This document shows positions 21,681 through 34,365 of a DNA stretch of 64,000 nt, in pieces. The translations under genes were made by a program, and so were the position numbers. A model generated the notes under the pieces. The model did not search any database, was not told the DNA's origin, and saw nothing but the letters and a program-made list of their open reading frames with translations. Source of the DNA: Membranipora membranacea (Eukaryota > Bryozoa > Gymnolaemata > Cheilostomatida > Membraniporidae); contig OU612070.1 in NCBI GenBank assembly GCA_914767715.1, positions 18,650,025 to 18,714,024 of the forward strand, written 5' to 3'. Numbering within the stretch: the first letter of the stretch is position 1; every line of letters begins with the position of its first letter.

Positions 21681-24600
21681 TTATGAAAGTTTAGTCGGAG
21701 CGAGTTCTGCGGATGTCCTCTCATATACCTCCACCATGGAATCTCTTATGCTGTCAGCTATTGCCGGCACATCTTCATAGGTTTTATCTGTTGTTTCTAT
21801 TAGAGGCAGTATTGTCACTATAACTTTACCTACAAGAACACAGAAAAAGGGATACTAGATAAATAGTGTATCCATGTAAATCTTATTTGATTTTCGAAAG
21901 AATGGACTAGTTCCTTAGCCTGATTTAATGAGAAAGTGAAACAGTAAGCCCATTCCTTCCCTCCTAAAGAGCTTAAACTGAAAATATTTTCTTATAGTTA
22001 TCACCTCATGATTTTCTTACTTGACTCTGCCTGATGATTTCTTATGCATCCATAATCCAAACAAGTGAGGATAACTTCTAGGTGAATGAACTCTTTTAGA
22101 AGACCTGAAATCCGCGCAAACCCAATCAAACCAAAACTGACGCCTCGTGTGAAGTGACCAGCGATGTTATCCGGATAACCTGGTTCCAAATACTACCATA
22201 ACATGTTCTCTTACTTACCGCTAATAAACTTATTGTCTTTTCTACTGTAGAAATTTTTATAACATGTGATAACAGCGGGTACCATGCCGACCTAAAATCA
22301 ATCGGAAATGAGATCAAAGTATCACCATAAGACGCATCATCTGCACAGAGTTGAAAAATACATTTTAAACAAAAAAGCATAATTCATGTACTAAATATAT
22401 AGGCCTATCTATTGCTGTACTACGGCTTTAACTTGCATGCAGAAAGAATAAGCTGAAATCAAATATCATCTTGAGATCACCACAATTTGTAGTACATGAT
22501 TATCGATATTTTGACAACTTGACCTAGTAATAACAACTGTAGCATGACCGGTACAAGTAGTTGGACCTTGACTTTTTAGCCCTTTCTTGCTATAATCCTT
22601 CCTCATCACAACAAACGTTATCAGTTTTAGTATGGTCCAACGTAATATGACCAATTATATATCAGATGGTATTCATCAGCAATGGACACTTGGACAGGTC
22701 TAACATCACGTCATGTCGGTGGTCAGATGCTTTAATGAGCCACTCCAAAGTACAAAAGTCTCGTCAAACTTGGCCAGATGTGACAGACAATGAACTTTGA
22801 CAATACAATTAAGATTTCAGAACTATGTCGCGTTGAGCACTGTTACAGTTGGAAATGTGAAGTTCCTATAGCTATAGCTATGGGGGTGACTCAAAATTAG
22901 CTAGCACCAAGTTTCGCAAGCCAAGTTTGAAGTCCTGAAAAAATAAATCTCACCGTTCCAAACATGCAAGAAAAAACTTTAAAGATCTAAAAAATACTTC
23001 ACTCTTCTAACGTAGATATTATGCTATATACGTACCTGAGCGTTTACAGCTAGATTAAAAGCTCCTTTCCTGAAAGGTAACATATGTCCATCTCTGTTAC
23101 GAGTACCTTCTGGATACATACATATTTGTACCTGAAATAATAGAGTTGTTGATTTAATACTTTAATGGGCACAATGAACTGCTGCTTGAAAGGAAGACTG
23201 TGTTTTCAGCAGCTTATTTCTCCTAAACTAAGCAGCATTAGATCAAGGGCAAATGGTAGAAATGGGTAAGAACAAAATTAGAGCTGAGAGAAGTTTTTGA
23301 ACCATTCCTGTTTGTGTTTTGTGGCATTCCTGTTTGCGTTTTGTGGCATTCCATGATATTATATTTTATAATGGAATGTCACAATATCCCAACTGAGAGT
23401 CCAGCAGATTGAAAATTACATTTTTTAGAACTCAGAATACCTAACTATGCTTGTATCCTTTCCTTCAGCTGAAAGCTTGAAAGCTTAAAACATAAGAGGA
23501 AGCTAATTTTGATCGGAAATTCCCAATAAACTATTGATATATCTCACTGTTCAAGCGAAACTTTTCTGGTGAAAAACCCATCACAAGAACTTTGGCAATA
23601 GGGTACATAAGTAGATAAAAAAACTGCCTTCATTTAATTTCAATGATTGTTTACAAAAGTAATCTCTATGTGGATTTTGACTGTTGCTTCAAAAATCACA
23701 TGATTAACATTGATTGGTACATTGATTGGTGAGCTACTGTTCATAGTCCAAAGTTCACCTCAGAATAAACTTTCGCACCATATATATATAGATTTCATAA
23801 CATGCATAATAGTAGAGCATTTTACTATCATTTTGCTTTACATGATCTTATCAAAATGTAAATACTGATAACCGTTCAGGTCAAATGCTGGGCTTGTCAA
23901 TTACACTAAACTATTACACTTTAGTGACCAAAGCTTCAAGGACAAGATCACCATGCCTTCAGCCTGCTTTCCTATTCGATAAAACTAAGAAGTTAGTTAG
24001 TCTCTAACTGGCCTTGATTGATTAAACAAGCAGCTAATTTATATATGCTTCTCTGAAAGGAGAGGAATTGGCAAACACTATATTTCACTCCCAAATTCAT
24101 ATGATTTGGATTCAATCAGTTATTATGAATGAGAGCCTTTTGTATTTTACTCTGAGAGTCCTTACAGAATACGGAAAATAAAACTAAATGCAGAATGATG
24201 CCTTTGAGAACCAGTCCCTTCAGCTTGTGGCTGGACAAAAAGTGTCAATCACTTGGTGACAATATTTATTTCTACAGGGTCTATCCACACTGCTTGCAGA
24301 TCTTCTCTGTGATACAAGTCTCTCTTTACCGTAGTGACAGTGCCACAAACTGGCCCAAATATACTATTTACATTTTGAAAGCTAACTTTTTCCCAGTGCT
24401 GGTGGGGTGACTTTTCTGGTTGAGAACTCAAGCAATGTGAGCTAGTTCAGCCCCTACGATGCAAAGATAACCAACCTGACCTAGTTGGTGAACATGCGCA
24501 AAGTGGGACGACCAGTGTGTTGTCTCAGGCTACTTACGTTTCTTGTTTTCAGTTCCTCACCGGCGCGTTCCAGAGAAGACTTGGCTTGATTTTTATCACT

Positions 24601-25742
24601 TCTTTTGATGAATATGCAGCCAAACAGCCAGGAAGTTATACCGAATGGCGGAAGCCACATTAGCTCTCTCTTCATGATGGTAACACATCTCTCAGGCCAG
24701 ATGTGCATCATTACTAAAACAGTACAAAATCCAAATTGAATATTTTCTAAGAGTTTTTATGCCGTGCAAACATTCCCTATGGAAGGTAGCTCTAAAAGCT
24801 CGACACAAAACACAAGAGGAAAATAGTGATCACAGCTACTATATATTTTTTTAATACTTCGGGCATAACATGTGTAAAATTCTCAAATAAACTGTGTTGC
24901 TTGACAGACATGACAGGGCAGAATCTCATCTGATGAGCCCGGTAAAACTTGAATCAACTGTAGTTGACTTCTCTATTGATGCTGGAATACTTACTGAATG
25001 CATCAAGGGAGCTTTGATGGTTGAGGAGCATAACAAACGGCCTGTTCAGACCTCTGCTGTGGTGAAGATTTCTCACTTCCACAGACACTCCGAGGATATA
25101 TTTAGTCAAATAAGGGACAATGAATGACAGAACCCTGAAACCAAATATGGGTATCATAACAGTGAGTTGTTCATCTCAGTGGTTTGAGAGAAAAATAATA
25201 TCCCTGTCTGGTAACTGCCTATATCATTAGGGTGCACTACTGGCAAGTTCAGTCACACGAACAAGGAAAGAGTTTGTCGATGTGTCCTTTACACAGGCAT
25301 GATAAGAAGCATACAGCCAGCTGATCTGGAATCTGAGCCCTTAGAACTTGATTCAGTGTTTCAAATCAGGATCATTAATATTGTACATATTATGTCTATT
25401 TATCATTTTCATTATTTATCCACTTTATTCTTTGATCAAGCATGTGCATAGGCCTTATAAGTTTAACGTTTCACAGTCAAATTAACGGAAACAAAATTAT
25501 TTTCTCGTCAGGATAATTTTGAATACTATAGTAGTAAAGTAGTGTCTTGAAAATTTGGTAACTTACTGGTGGTTTCCAGGGTTGAATGGTCTGATGAGAC
25601 CAACAGGCATGACTACAGCAGCAAGGACTGTGCATAGAAGATAGAACATGAACATCTTTGCTGTATATTGCAAGGGAGTCTCCAGTTTACAAAGTAAAAG
25701 TAAAAATAGCAGTCCCAGAAGACATATCTGCCACCAAAACAT
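21681..25742 (-). CDS. AGPAT1/2: 1-acyl-sn-glycerol-3-phosphate acyltransferase (LPAAT), AGPAT1/2 type, 6 exons
   Basis: Converts lysophosphatidic acid plus acyl-CoA to phosphatidic acid in the ER membrane, a step of glycerolipid synthesis. Exons in order are 25567-25742, 24995-25134, 24538-24713, 23036-23131, 22219-22291 and 21681-21829. All have GT/AG borders and fitting phases, and they sum to 810 nt (269 aa; family about 280). Hydrophobic segments lie at about residues 2-20 and 30-50. PlsC motif I NHQSSLD is at 97-103, with His98 and Asp103 the expected catalytic pair. Motif II GCIFIKR is at 137-143, motif III EGTR at 172-175 inside [10 protein letters not shown], and motif IV VPAV at 200-203. 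The ATG at 25742 precedes the first membrane segment. The gene is convergent with the repeat-protein gene. A minus-strand AATAAA at 21036-21041 could end its 3' UTR. AGPAT1 and AGPAT2 cannot be separated by eye. Confidence 0.93.
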
Positions 25743-27519
25743 CTTGTCCTCTTAGTTCAATTAATCCAGTAAACCTGTAAGAGTAAAGAATTTAAATTGT
25801 GATTTAAAATACAAACAATTGTAGTGCCCTTCTATTTACCAGAAGACAATCAAGGCCTTGGCCTTACGGTGGAGAATAGAATATGAAGTAGGAGGCTTGA
25901 TAGCCAATATCTTGAAAAATCACCAATTCAACCGCCACGGGCCCCTGGGACTTACATGCCTCTACTTTGCAAATGTCCAGTAACAACACCCCACAAAACA
26001 CGTCACTGATTTTGGGGTGGTTGATCAATGAAACATTGGCCAAGAAAGTAAGGGCATGTAAGTCCCAGCCAGGGACCCGTACTCAATACGGACCAACTGC
26101 TAGGGAGTCTAAAAGTTTGTCTCACTTTAAGGTTTATCTGTCATAAATAATAGCAATAATAGGCAGATAGACAAAAAACAATAGGCCTGGGCCTTAAGGC
26201 TTGTATAGGACATTGCAATAGCATCTTCTTATTAGCCAGCTAAAAGGTAAACTTATACACTCCATGATGATGAATCAGAATCAACTCTAGCAAGGAGCAG
26301 GTGTTATATCTTAGTTAGAGTCGAAATCCAATCTTTAGATAATATATCCATGACAAGGCCAATGGACTCACTTAGTTAGTTACAGATAATTAATAATAAT
26401 TAAGTTGTTAGGACAGACACTGAGACAGTGAAGGACCTCATGCAATCACCCCTCCCCCCCCCCCCACCTTCTTGACTATAGAAGAGCAAATCAACATATG
26501 TATGTGATAAAGTTTACTCACAGTGTTCAGGCAGTGGTTGAAGGGTGCAACTGTAATGAATAGGCTTAAAGCTCGTCTCGTACCAATGTCACTGCCACTT
26601 TGACTTTCTCCTTTCTCTTTTGTAGTGCAGAAATTTATTTGTATGGTGTGATCATAGAAAATGTGAAAATATGATTTGTTGACATTGAATAGACATCACT
26701 GTGCCAGGTTTCGAAGTACAACTTGGAGATCAATGGTACAAATTTGAGAAGACAACTCTTCACCTTGAAAATAACATGTATATTTTTTTCTGAAAGTTTA
26801 TAATAAAAGTTATCTAAAAATTGCTTGTTGACCTCACACCCACAAGTATACATACGGAAAATGACATGAATAATTATATCATAGACAGGTGTACAGCTGT
26901 GCACTATGCAGGTGAGGGCAGCTCTCATAGTGCCCATAGTCGCACAGAGTATACTGTATATTTATTATGAGCGAGAGTGAAAATATTTCTTTTTCGTTGC
27001 AAAACTTGCTAACTGACAAAAATCTACAAGAAGCAGCTTTTGGCTTAGCAAAATTGTCAATGGAAAGATATCACAAATATTTCACTATGCAAATAAATTC
27101 ACCAAAATTCAATGACAAAATGCCGGATTAAATATCTACTATGCATTACCAGCCAACAAAGTTTTGAATCCTGTATGTACTGAATTGCTTATGTGTATTT
27201 TTCTGTAAAGCCTGCCAGTGCCAGGTCATCATCAATCTGTGGAGATTTCTGAAATCAATGGTAAGTATATGCAAAGTTTTTTGCTCCAGCACTGTGAAAG
27301 AATTCCTCAGCTTAAATGTTTAACATGGACTTCAGATCAAGGCAAGAAGCAATAAAAAAATTGTGTTTGAAAACAACAACAAAAAAAAAACAATAACAAG
27401 GCAGGTATTGATGTAGTCTGAGCCCCCCAGACTTTTGCCCCTCGTCCGACGGCCCCCAGGGCGAGAGATTTATTTATGTGTTTATGTATAATCATTGAAA
27501 ATTATAATTCTAACTAAAG
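25743..27519. other. Intergenic region upstream of the pentraxin-PAN cluster
   Basis: No convincing exon. It contains a foldback repeat at 25938-26079, a 15-base C tract near 26450, and a stretch at about 26780-26880 resembling 57370-57480 (shared GTTGACCTCACAC core), so a dispersed repeat. At about 27416-27465 lies a GTCTGAGCCCCCCAGACTTTTG segment that recurs, in either orientation, near 11146-11190 and 60523-60580. Confidence 0.45.
25938..26079. repeat. Foldback element with about 23-28 bp inverted arms
   Basis: The left arm at 25938-25960 reads CGGGCCCCTGGGACTTACAT and on to GCC. The right arm at 26052-26079 is its inverse with a 4-base insertion. The 90-bp spacer has no coding potential. 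It is probably a foldback MITE, but no target-site duplication is evident. Confidence 0.6.
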
Positions 27520-27737
27520 GGGCCTCAGTTCCAGTATACACACAGGAAAGGCGCACAGACACAGCACTGTACACCACAGGACTACCAGAACTGAGAGAGT
27601 TTACCATACATATGTGGTACTACGGCATACCTGATGATGATAATCGAACCTTGGACATTTTCTTCAGAATTAGTGTACCTCGTAAGTACTAGGGGTGGGG
27701 GGGGGGGGCCTACTGACATCGAGAATACACTATTAAC

Positions 27738-27895
27738 ATGTGTATCTCTGATCATTAGAGTCAATTTAGTAGCAGTACCTAACATGTACCCAACCCTTAT
27801 TAATAAATTTTAACACGGGTCGTCACACCAAATTCCTTGTGATGGTACTCTTACTAAGTGAGTTAATTCACTCTCTATCGATCAGAGATATACAT
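27738..27895. mobile_element. MITE with ATGTRTATCTCTGATC termini
   Basis: The element begins ATGTGTATCTCTGATCATTA and ends CGATCAGAGATATACAT, an inverted repeat. The inner sequence contains GTCAATTTAGTAGCAG and TTAATTCACTCTCTATC. It matches the reverse complement of 2658-2815, and 49551-49625 is a partial third copy. Confidence 0.65.
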
Positions 27896-28137
27896 GCAAT
27901 GGTACATCACATGATCGGTGTGGGTGGGGGGAGACAGAGATTGATCTGAATCACAGCTCCAAATTTTGATCCGCCAAAAATGACAAGTTCAGGTAGTGAG
28001 GGCTGACCTCTATCAATGCTAGAATATCTCAATGAATCATATGAAAACAATGACCTACCGACACATAACAATATCACTGTGTGTGGAAAATGCCCAACCA
28101 TCCCAACCCAAAACCATTCCAAGCCTGAAAATTTTGT

Positions 28138-28209
28138 CACTCCCTGAGCGTCACTCCCTGAGCGTCACTCCCTGAGCGTCACTCCCTGAGCGTCACTCCC
28201 TGAGCGTCA
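28138..28209. repeat. 14-bp tandem repeat, five units
   Basis: Five perfect head-to-tail units of CACTCCCTGAGCGT in copy A intron 2. The matching region of copy B (about 31787-31800) has only a related single unit, so the array expanded after the duplication. Confidence 0.9.
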
Positions 28210-28948
28210 CATCTATATCCTTACAAACTCTGAATTCTAAACCATCTTTCAAGTTGAAGGCACCATCAGGTGACAGAAATTCCCAAACGTTAGACATTTA
28301 ATGAGCAATAAACTTCATCAGCTTCCTTCCAAACAACAATTCATTATTCTATCCATCGCTCTCTCATATACATAAAAAATTAATCTGTTCAACATCAGCT
28401 GAGAACTGACGCTTTGTTTATCATTCAGTTCAAGAAATATTAAGATGCAAGATTTGTTGACATCAGAAAAACCGAGCAAGTTTGGTATGTGGGCAGTCAA
28501 AAGTTGACAAACATAGAACATTTTGTAGAATGGAAACAGGACATACCTCTCTTTAATGACACTCGGGCGTGTGCACGCGCTTGTTCAATGTCCTGTTAGA
28601 AATTCTAGTCAAAAATTTGAGCAACAAAGGCAGGTCAAGCCCAGCCCTCTTCTTTTACAGCGGAATATAATAAATTACTCTTAGGATTCAACGGACATGG
28701 TAGTATTGTCATGAAAATTGGGCGATTGCCTGTAACTGAACTACCACCGGACTCGACTGAAAACTACGACAAGCGCTTGATTGGCTGGAACAAGCACTGC
28801 TTTACATGGAAATCTGATGGTGAATTCAAGGTATGCAATGTCAAGGTCACGGGTTATGTTATATACATATTCCAGTTGTAGCTGATATCAAAAAGTGCAA
28901 GTCTGTCGTTTTATGATGACCTATTGAATTTGTAACAGTATCGCTGCT

Positions 28949-29045
28949 AAGTTTGTGGTAGTGGGGGATATTGCAAATGTTTGGCATTGCGACGTCTCAA
29001 TACTAAACATTTGCAATATCCCTCCGCCTCTACAAGCTTGTTCTA
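28949..29045. mobile_element. Palindromic MITE in copy A intron 3, AGAACAAG-type terminus, 9-bp target duplication
   Basis: A hairpin built around GGGATATTGCAAATGTTT and its inverse AAACATTTGCAATATCCC. The right end is CAAGCTTGTTCT. Flanking sequences ATCGCTGCT (28940-28948) and ATCACTGCT (29046-29054) look like a target-site duplication with one change. The same element sits at the homologous place in copy B (32665-32783). Confidence 0.7.
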
Positions 29046-29096
29046 ATCACTGCTGGCATTGCATGAAGAATTTCATTATGAATGTACTTTGCTAAT

Positions 29097-29757
29097 TAGA
29101 ACAAGTTTAATCCAATTGCCTGAATTCCTGTTGCTCCCTTCCACTGGTCAAGCCGCAGGCAAAGGGATCAAGAATTAACTACCAATCCATTGGGATCGTC
29201 TTTTATAAATGCCCGTGACAATTACAGATTGTAACTCTTATACACAAAAGTGTTGAGGGAGGCAAATCATGAAATATATGAGTTTGGCAGCAGTTGGTTT
29301 ATATGAGATGCTCCCAAGCTATTAATTCATTTAGCTCAATTGAAAAAGGGTGTAAACTATTGTACGTCATATTGCTCACAAGAATCGGAAAAGACTATCA
29401 TGTCAGACATATGTCCTGATTTTTAACATTATACATGGCTGTTTCTTATTGTTTATAAACTTATATCAGAAAATTTGAGAATTACAGAAAGTTGTGTTAT
29501 AGACGAATGGAGACAACTCCAAAAATTGTGTATTGGCATCATGAGGAAGGTTACAAATTTTAATAGATATCTCAGCTCGTAGTTCATATTATGGAAAAAT
29601 AATTCCGTATTTGGAATCCTCACCCATCTGATAAAAAAATTAAATGTCCACCTGGGAGCAGACAGTTACCGCAAGATGGCAGTTAATTCTTGGTCCCTTA
29701 GCCTGCGGCGTGACCAGTGGATCGGGAGCGAATCGGAATGCAGGCAAACTTGGTCTA
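29097..29757. mobile_element. Long (660 bp) member of the TAGAMCAAGTTT foldback family
   Basis: The left arm, about 29097-29190, starts TAGAACAAGTTTAATCC. The right arm, about 29675-29756, ends GGCAAACTTGGTCT and is the inverse of the left over roughly 85 bp, including the TTAATTCTTGGTCCCT block that short members lack. The repeats TTTGCTAAT at 29088-29096 and 29758-29766 flank it as target duplications. The 480-bp interior has no recognisable transposase. Confidence 0.75.
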
Positions 29758-30977
29758 TTTGCTAATGGATGACCAGCTGTGTGCGTCTGGCTACAACTGG
29801 TTATGACTTTGTAACCTTTTTTAACACACATAGTGGTATACTTCAAAACCAAATAAAAAAGGCAGATGGAGTTGTGGAAGTCTGTGGAAGATGCTACTAG
29901 CTCTATGATAGAAGCAGGAGGTTCAATGGTCGTGCTTTTTGAGTTTTTGTCTCTCCGGATCAAACTCACAACAATTTTTTTTTTAAATTTGCAATAATTG
30001 TACAAATCGTTTTAATTAGATCTAGAATTATGAAGTGATATACTTATTATTATGGAAGTTGGGCAAATAAAGACTTATGACTGTATATTTTACTAGATCA
30101 TTAACGAAACATACACTGACTAGTGGTGCCATCCTGTCAATGAAAGAGAGTAAGCGTATTCAAAAAGTTTTATCTTTTTAGTGGGCGGCTTTCAAATGCA
30201 TCAGCTCCAACATTGTAACAAAGTTCCTCAGTTTAAATGTTTTGTGGATTTAGCTGCAAGATTATGGGGGATATTTATTTAAATGCGGAAAGACAAAAGA
30301 TCCACAGTTGAGGGAGTTTTTCCATAATCTTGGAGCAAGATTTTGTCAATATTTTTAATTTGTTTCCAAAAACAAAAATAATCTCTGGAGATACAGGCTG
30401 GCAGGATTTTTTTGAATGTGGATAACCCCTTTCCCTTCAAAAAGATAAGCGCTTTTTTTGCAGATTTTGCTGAAATCAATAGTTAAAATATGGACAACTT
30501 TACCCTGTTGAAACTTTCCTTGAATGTGGATAACTGTTCTCTCCACACGACCCAGACACCAGAAAATCCATATTTTTATCAATAAAAATGTAAATTTTAC
30601 TCTGGAGTTTCACTAATGATATCACATTGAAACTGAAATTGATATGTGCAAATTGGACTTTAATTATGCAAAGAGGCATTACTGCACCCAAGGAGTTAGA
30701 GTTCTCTCCTTGCTGTGCCTCACAAGCAAACCCTATCGTTCAAGATGAATTATTTATTTTTCATCAACATCCATCAAAGCCCTGCCACTTTAACTGTTCT
30801 TAAATAATTCATTGGAATATGATACCTGTTATGCGAGGTTTTTTGATATGAGGTACAATTGAATGTACAAAACCAAGGTCTCACACAAGCACCACACACC
30901 TTCGGTGTTGATATGTACATTTAAATGCCTGACTGGTTTGATAAAATCATTTGCTCATCGCTTTGACCTCCATCATC

Positions 30978-33900
30978 ATGGGTAATGCTCAGCTTTTAAT
31001 TTGCGTTGTGTATTTTGGAGTTAACACATTAGGTGAGTGAGAGTTTCCAGTTTGAATGTTTTGCCTGATTTTTGTTAAGTCCACGTTTTTTTTTTGAAAA
31101 AAGAGGTCAGATTAAAAAGAAAAGCTAACATCAGATGTTCAAGATTGTCCGACATCCCAAATCATTATTGAAATAAATTTATAAAGTGATTTGATATATA
31201 CAGGCGAATTAACAATTCATAAAATTCAATTTACTAATTAGTTAATTATCCTGTTGAAGTTATGATTCTAATTAAAGGGGCTTCAGTTCCAGTATACACA
31301 CAGGAAAGGCGCACAGACACAGCACTGTACACCACAGGACTACCAGAACTGAGAGAGTTTACCATACATATGTGGTACTATGGCGTGCCTGACGATGATA
31401 ATTGGACTATAGACATCTTCTTCAGTGTTAGTGTACCTCGTAAGTACTGGATGGGGGGGGGGGGGGGGTCAGAGATTGATCTGCATCAGCTTCACATTTT
31501 GATCCTCCAAAAATATCAAGTTCAGGTAGTGTAGGGCTAACCTCTTCTAATCCCAACTCTGAAAACTGAGTTTTAAAGATTTTTGTTTTTTTTAATGATG
31601 CCATTTCCTATCAGATTAAAGAGGTTTGTCCCATGGTAGCTATTCGCCTCCATGAAATGGGAGAATGTCAATGAGTTACAAATAATGTGGAAACAACTAC
31701 ATCTACACCGGCACATTGCACTATTGCTTTGTTGTGGAAGACGCCCAAATGACCGAAACCATACCGAGGTCCAAGCCTGAGAAGTTTGTCTCTCTCTGAG
31801 GGGTTTATCAATATCAAATTTTGAATTCCAAACCAAGTTGAAGACACTATCAGGTGCCAGAAAATCCCAAATTTTAGATATTTAATGAGCAATGAACTGA
31901 AAATCATAATTTCCTCAGCTTTTATCTGATCGACAGTTCATCAATCTATCCAACACACTAGCACTGTTTGTACATAAAAAAAATGTTATTATTTCAACAA
32001 TGGCTAAGAACTAACGCTTTGTTGATCATAAAATCAAGTGACAGCTCAAGCTCTTGACAGCAACATTATGATGCAAAATTTGTTGACACCAGAAAAGCCA
32101 AACAGGTTTGGTAGGCGGGCAGTGGAAAGTTGAAAATAGAATGGAAAGAGGAGAGTTGTCTTGTCCTTCACACATCCCTTTATGACACTTTGGCGCATGT
32201 GCTTGCACAATGTACTGCTAGAAACATAGACAAAATTACTAGCAATAAAGGTAGGTCAAGCGCAACAGAATGCAGCTTATAAGAAAGAACACTCTGTTCT
32301 TTTTTTTTTGTTGCAGCACAATATAATGAATTACTCATAGGATTCAACGGACAATGTAGTTTAACCATGAAAATGGGACGATCACCTGTAACTGAACTAC
32401 CATCTGACTCGACTGAAAACTGCGACAAGCGCTTGATTGGCTGGAACAAACACTGCTTTACATGGAGATCTGATGGTGAATTCAAGGTATGCAATGTCAA
32501 GGTCACAAGATATGATATATACACATTTCATGCCGTTTGCTTATATGCAAGGTAATCGACTTCTACACTGATTCATACTAGAGATGTAAGTAGCTGAGAT
32601 CAAAATACGCAAGTCTGTTGTTTTATGATGTATTAAATTTGTATCTGTATTTGTATCTCTGCTTAGAACATGTTTGTTCCCTCTGTGGTGGCGCAGGGAT
32701 ATTGCAAATGTTTCGTATTGAGGCGCCGCGATACCAAACATTGCAATATCCCTCCGCCAACACAGAGGGAACAAACTTGTTCTAATCGTTGTTTCAATAT
32801 GAATGAACTTTGCTTATGAATAACAAGCTGTGTACGTCTTGTTACATAAATGACTTTCTCACCTTTTTTTACCACACACAGTGGTATACTTCGAAACCAA
32901 GTAACAAAAGACAGATGGAGTTGTGGAAATCTGTAGAAGATGCTACTAGCTCTATCATAGAAGCTAATGGTTCAATGGTCGTGCTTCAAGAACAGGACAG
33001 TTTGTGTGAGTAACTACTCACAATTATATCCTCCATTTTAATTGTTTGGAGAGAGGGTCTCACAAGAATAAAAACTCATAACGGTTATTTTTGAATTTGC
33101 AATAATTATACATATCGGTTGAATGAGATATAGCAGATTATGAAGTGATATACCTTATATTATTATGGAAGTTAGTTAGCAAATAAAGACTAGCGACTGT
33201 AAATTTTACTTGTCATTAACCTTGTGAATAAAACTACCAAACATACACTGAATATCAGTGCCATCCTGTCAACGAAAGCATATTAAAAAAGTTTTGTATC
33301 TTTAGTGGGCGGCTTTCAAATGCATCAGCTAATGGAAGGCAAAGTTGCGCTGTTTAACATGTGGGATGTTGAATTGAGCTTTGATCAGATCCAACAGATT
33401 GATTGTGAGACACAAGGTAACCTGCTATCTATGAGAAATATGTCTATTTTGGGACCAGTCAACTTCACTGAAGAGTATATACCATGTGAACAAGGTAAGA
33501 CAATCTGGTCTCATGGTAACTGTAAGCGATGTCGCTTCTCTGCATGTTTCAGAATCCGATTGATAACATATTTTGTTTGGGAGGGGGGGGGAGGGGTGTT
33601 ATAGTTTCTTACCTGTTTTTGTTGTTGAAAAGTGACTGATTATTATATTTATGACATGATCATAGATTATAGATTATTACATCATAAGTGAGATTTTAAT
33701 ATTGGTGTTGATTCTTGATTTTCTACTTTTATGTCTAAAGTTATTGATTTTAATCACTGTTTGTATGAGTTCTCAGTTTTAGTTATTTTTATTTTGTCTA
33801 GTGAGAAAATAGAATAGATAACTAGCTAACTCAGTTTTAGTGATGCTTCATACGAATAGTAGTTTAAGCATCAGGATATTTTATTCATAAAACCCTAGCA

Positions 33901-34365
33901 GGGGTAATAGATTGCTACAAGTCACTCGAATACTGTTTTGGTACGGCTGCGAGTCGACTTGTCGAACAACCATCTGAATGCTTGAACCTGGTATTACTCT
34001 GTATTTTTGTGAGACAACTTAACCGGCCTCAATGATTCTTTTATTTAGATACTTCTAACGGCTGTAGCAAAAGCAAGACATTAATTCCCGGTCGTTTACA
34101 GAGCATAATGATGCGTCGAGAAATCGGAGTCAGACTACCTAATCATGTTATACAGAGCTTAAGAGTAGACACAGCTCATCTATGTGTGAAGGAATGTGTA
34201 AAGCATGCGGAATGTCTATCACTAAACTTCATCACGACTGATCAAACCTGCGAACTAAATAATTTAATTTGGTATGACTGCCCAGCATCACAGCACTCTG
34301 ATTTTGTGAGCCAACTTAACGCAAGCTATGTTCATTTTACTTGTGCCTATAAAACTCCATGTTGA
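30978..34365 (+). CDS. Secreted pentraxin-PAN/apple protein, copy B (intact, 338 aa, 6 exons)
   Basis: Predicted secreted lectin-like protein. Exons 30978-31032, 31278-31439, 32317-32486, 32882-33005, 33306-33494 and 34049-34365 have GT/AG borders and fitting phases and sum to 1017 nt. Exon 1 encodes a short hydrophobic signal peptide. Residues about 20-233 form a pentraxin domain: EFTIHMWYYG near the start, a CFTW motif resembling the pentraxin CxSW core, then VVLQEQD and GGFQMHQLMEGKVALFNMW. Glu166, Gln167, Asp168 and Gln178 fall at the spacing of the calcium ligands Glu138, Gln139, Asp140 and Gln150 of C-reactive protein. Residues about 238-338 form a PAN/apple domain with a CVKECVKHAECLSLNF core and TCELNN. 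Calcium-dependent ligand binding is inferred from the family. It lies between decayed copy A and a glycosyltransferase cluster in the same orientation. Confidence 0.85.
32665..32783. mobile_element. Near-perfect palindromic MITE in copy B intron 3
   Basis: Arms AGAACATGTTTGTTCCCTCT and AGAGGGAACAAACTTGTTCT pair almost completely, followed by GGGATATTGCAAATGTTT and its inverse around a GC-rich loop. It is the orthologous insertion of 28949-29045, but better preserved. The terminal 12 bases match those of the TAGAMCAAGTTT foldback family. Confidence 0.75.

Larger units (their letters stand above)
27520..30225 (+). pseudogene. Pentraxin-PAN gene copy A, decayed
   Basis: Partial, inactivated copy of the gene at 30978-34365. 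Exon 2 (27520-27681, 162 bp) and exon 3 (28661-28830, 170 bp) are intact, with the same lengths and splice sites as copy B. Exon 4 begins at about 29837 with TGGTATACTTC but has lost a base within its first 40 nt, so the frame breaks, and its 3' end and donor are replaced by unrelated sequence. Exon 5 keeps only about 30 bp after its acceptor (about 30180-30210) before sequence diverges. No signal-peptide exon and no PAN exon were found. Introns match copy B over long stretches, including a shared palindrome, so this is a segmental duplicate rather than a retrocopy. A 660-bp foldback transposon (29097-29757) sits just upstream of the broken exon 4. Confidence 0.75.

Noticed and set aside
28138-28209. 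Possible CRISPR-like array
   Set aside because: The 14-bp units are directly adjacent with no spacers, in an intron of a eukaryotic gene. It is a simple tandem repeat.
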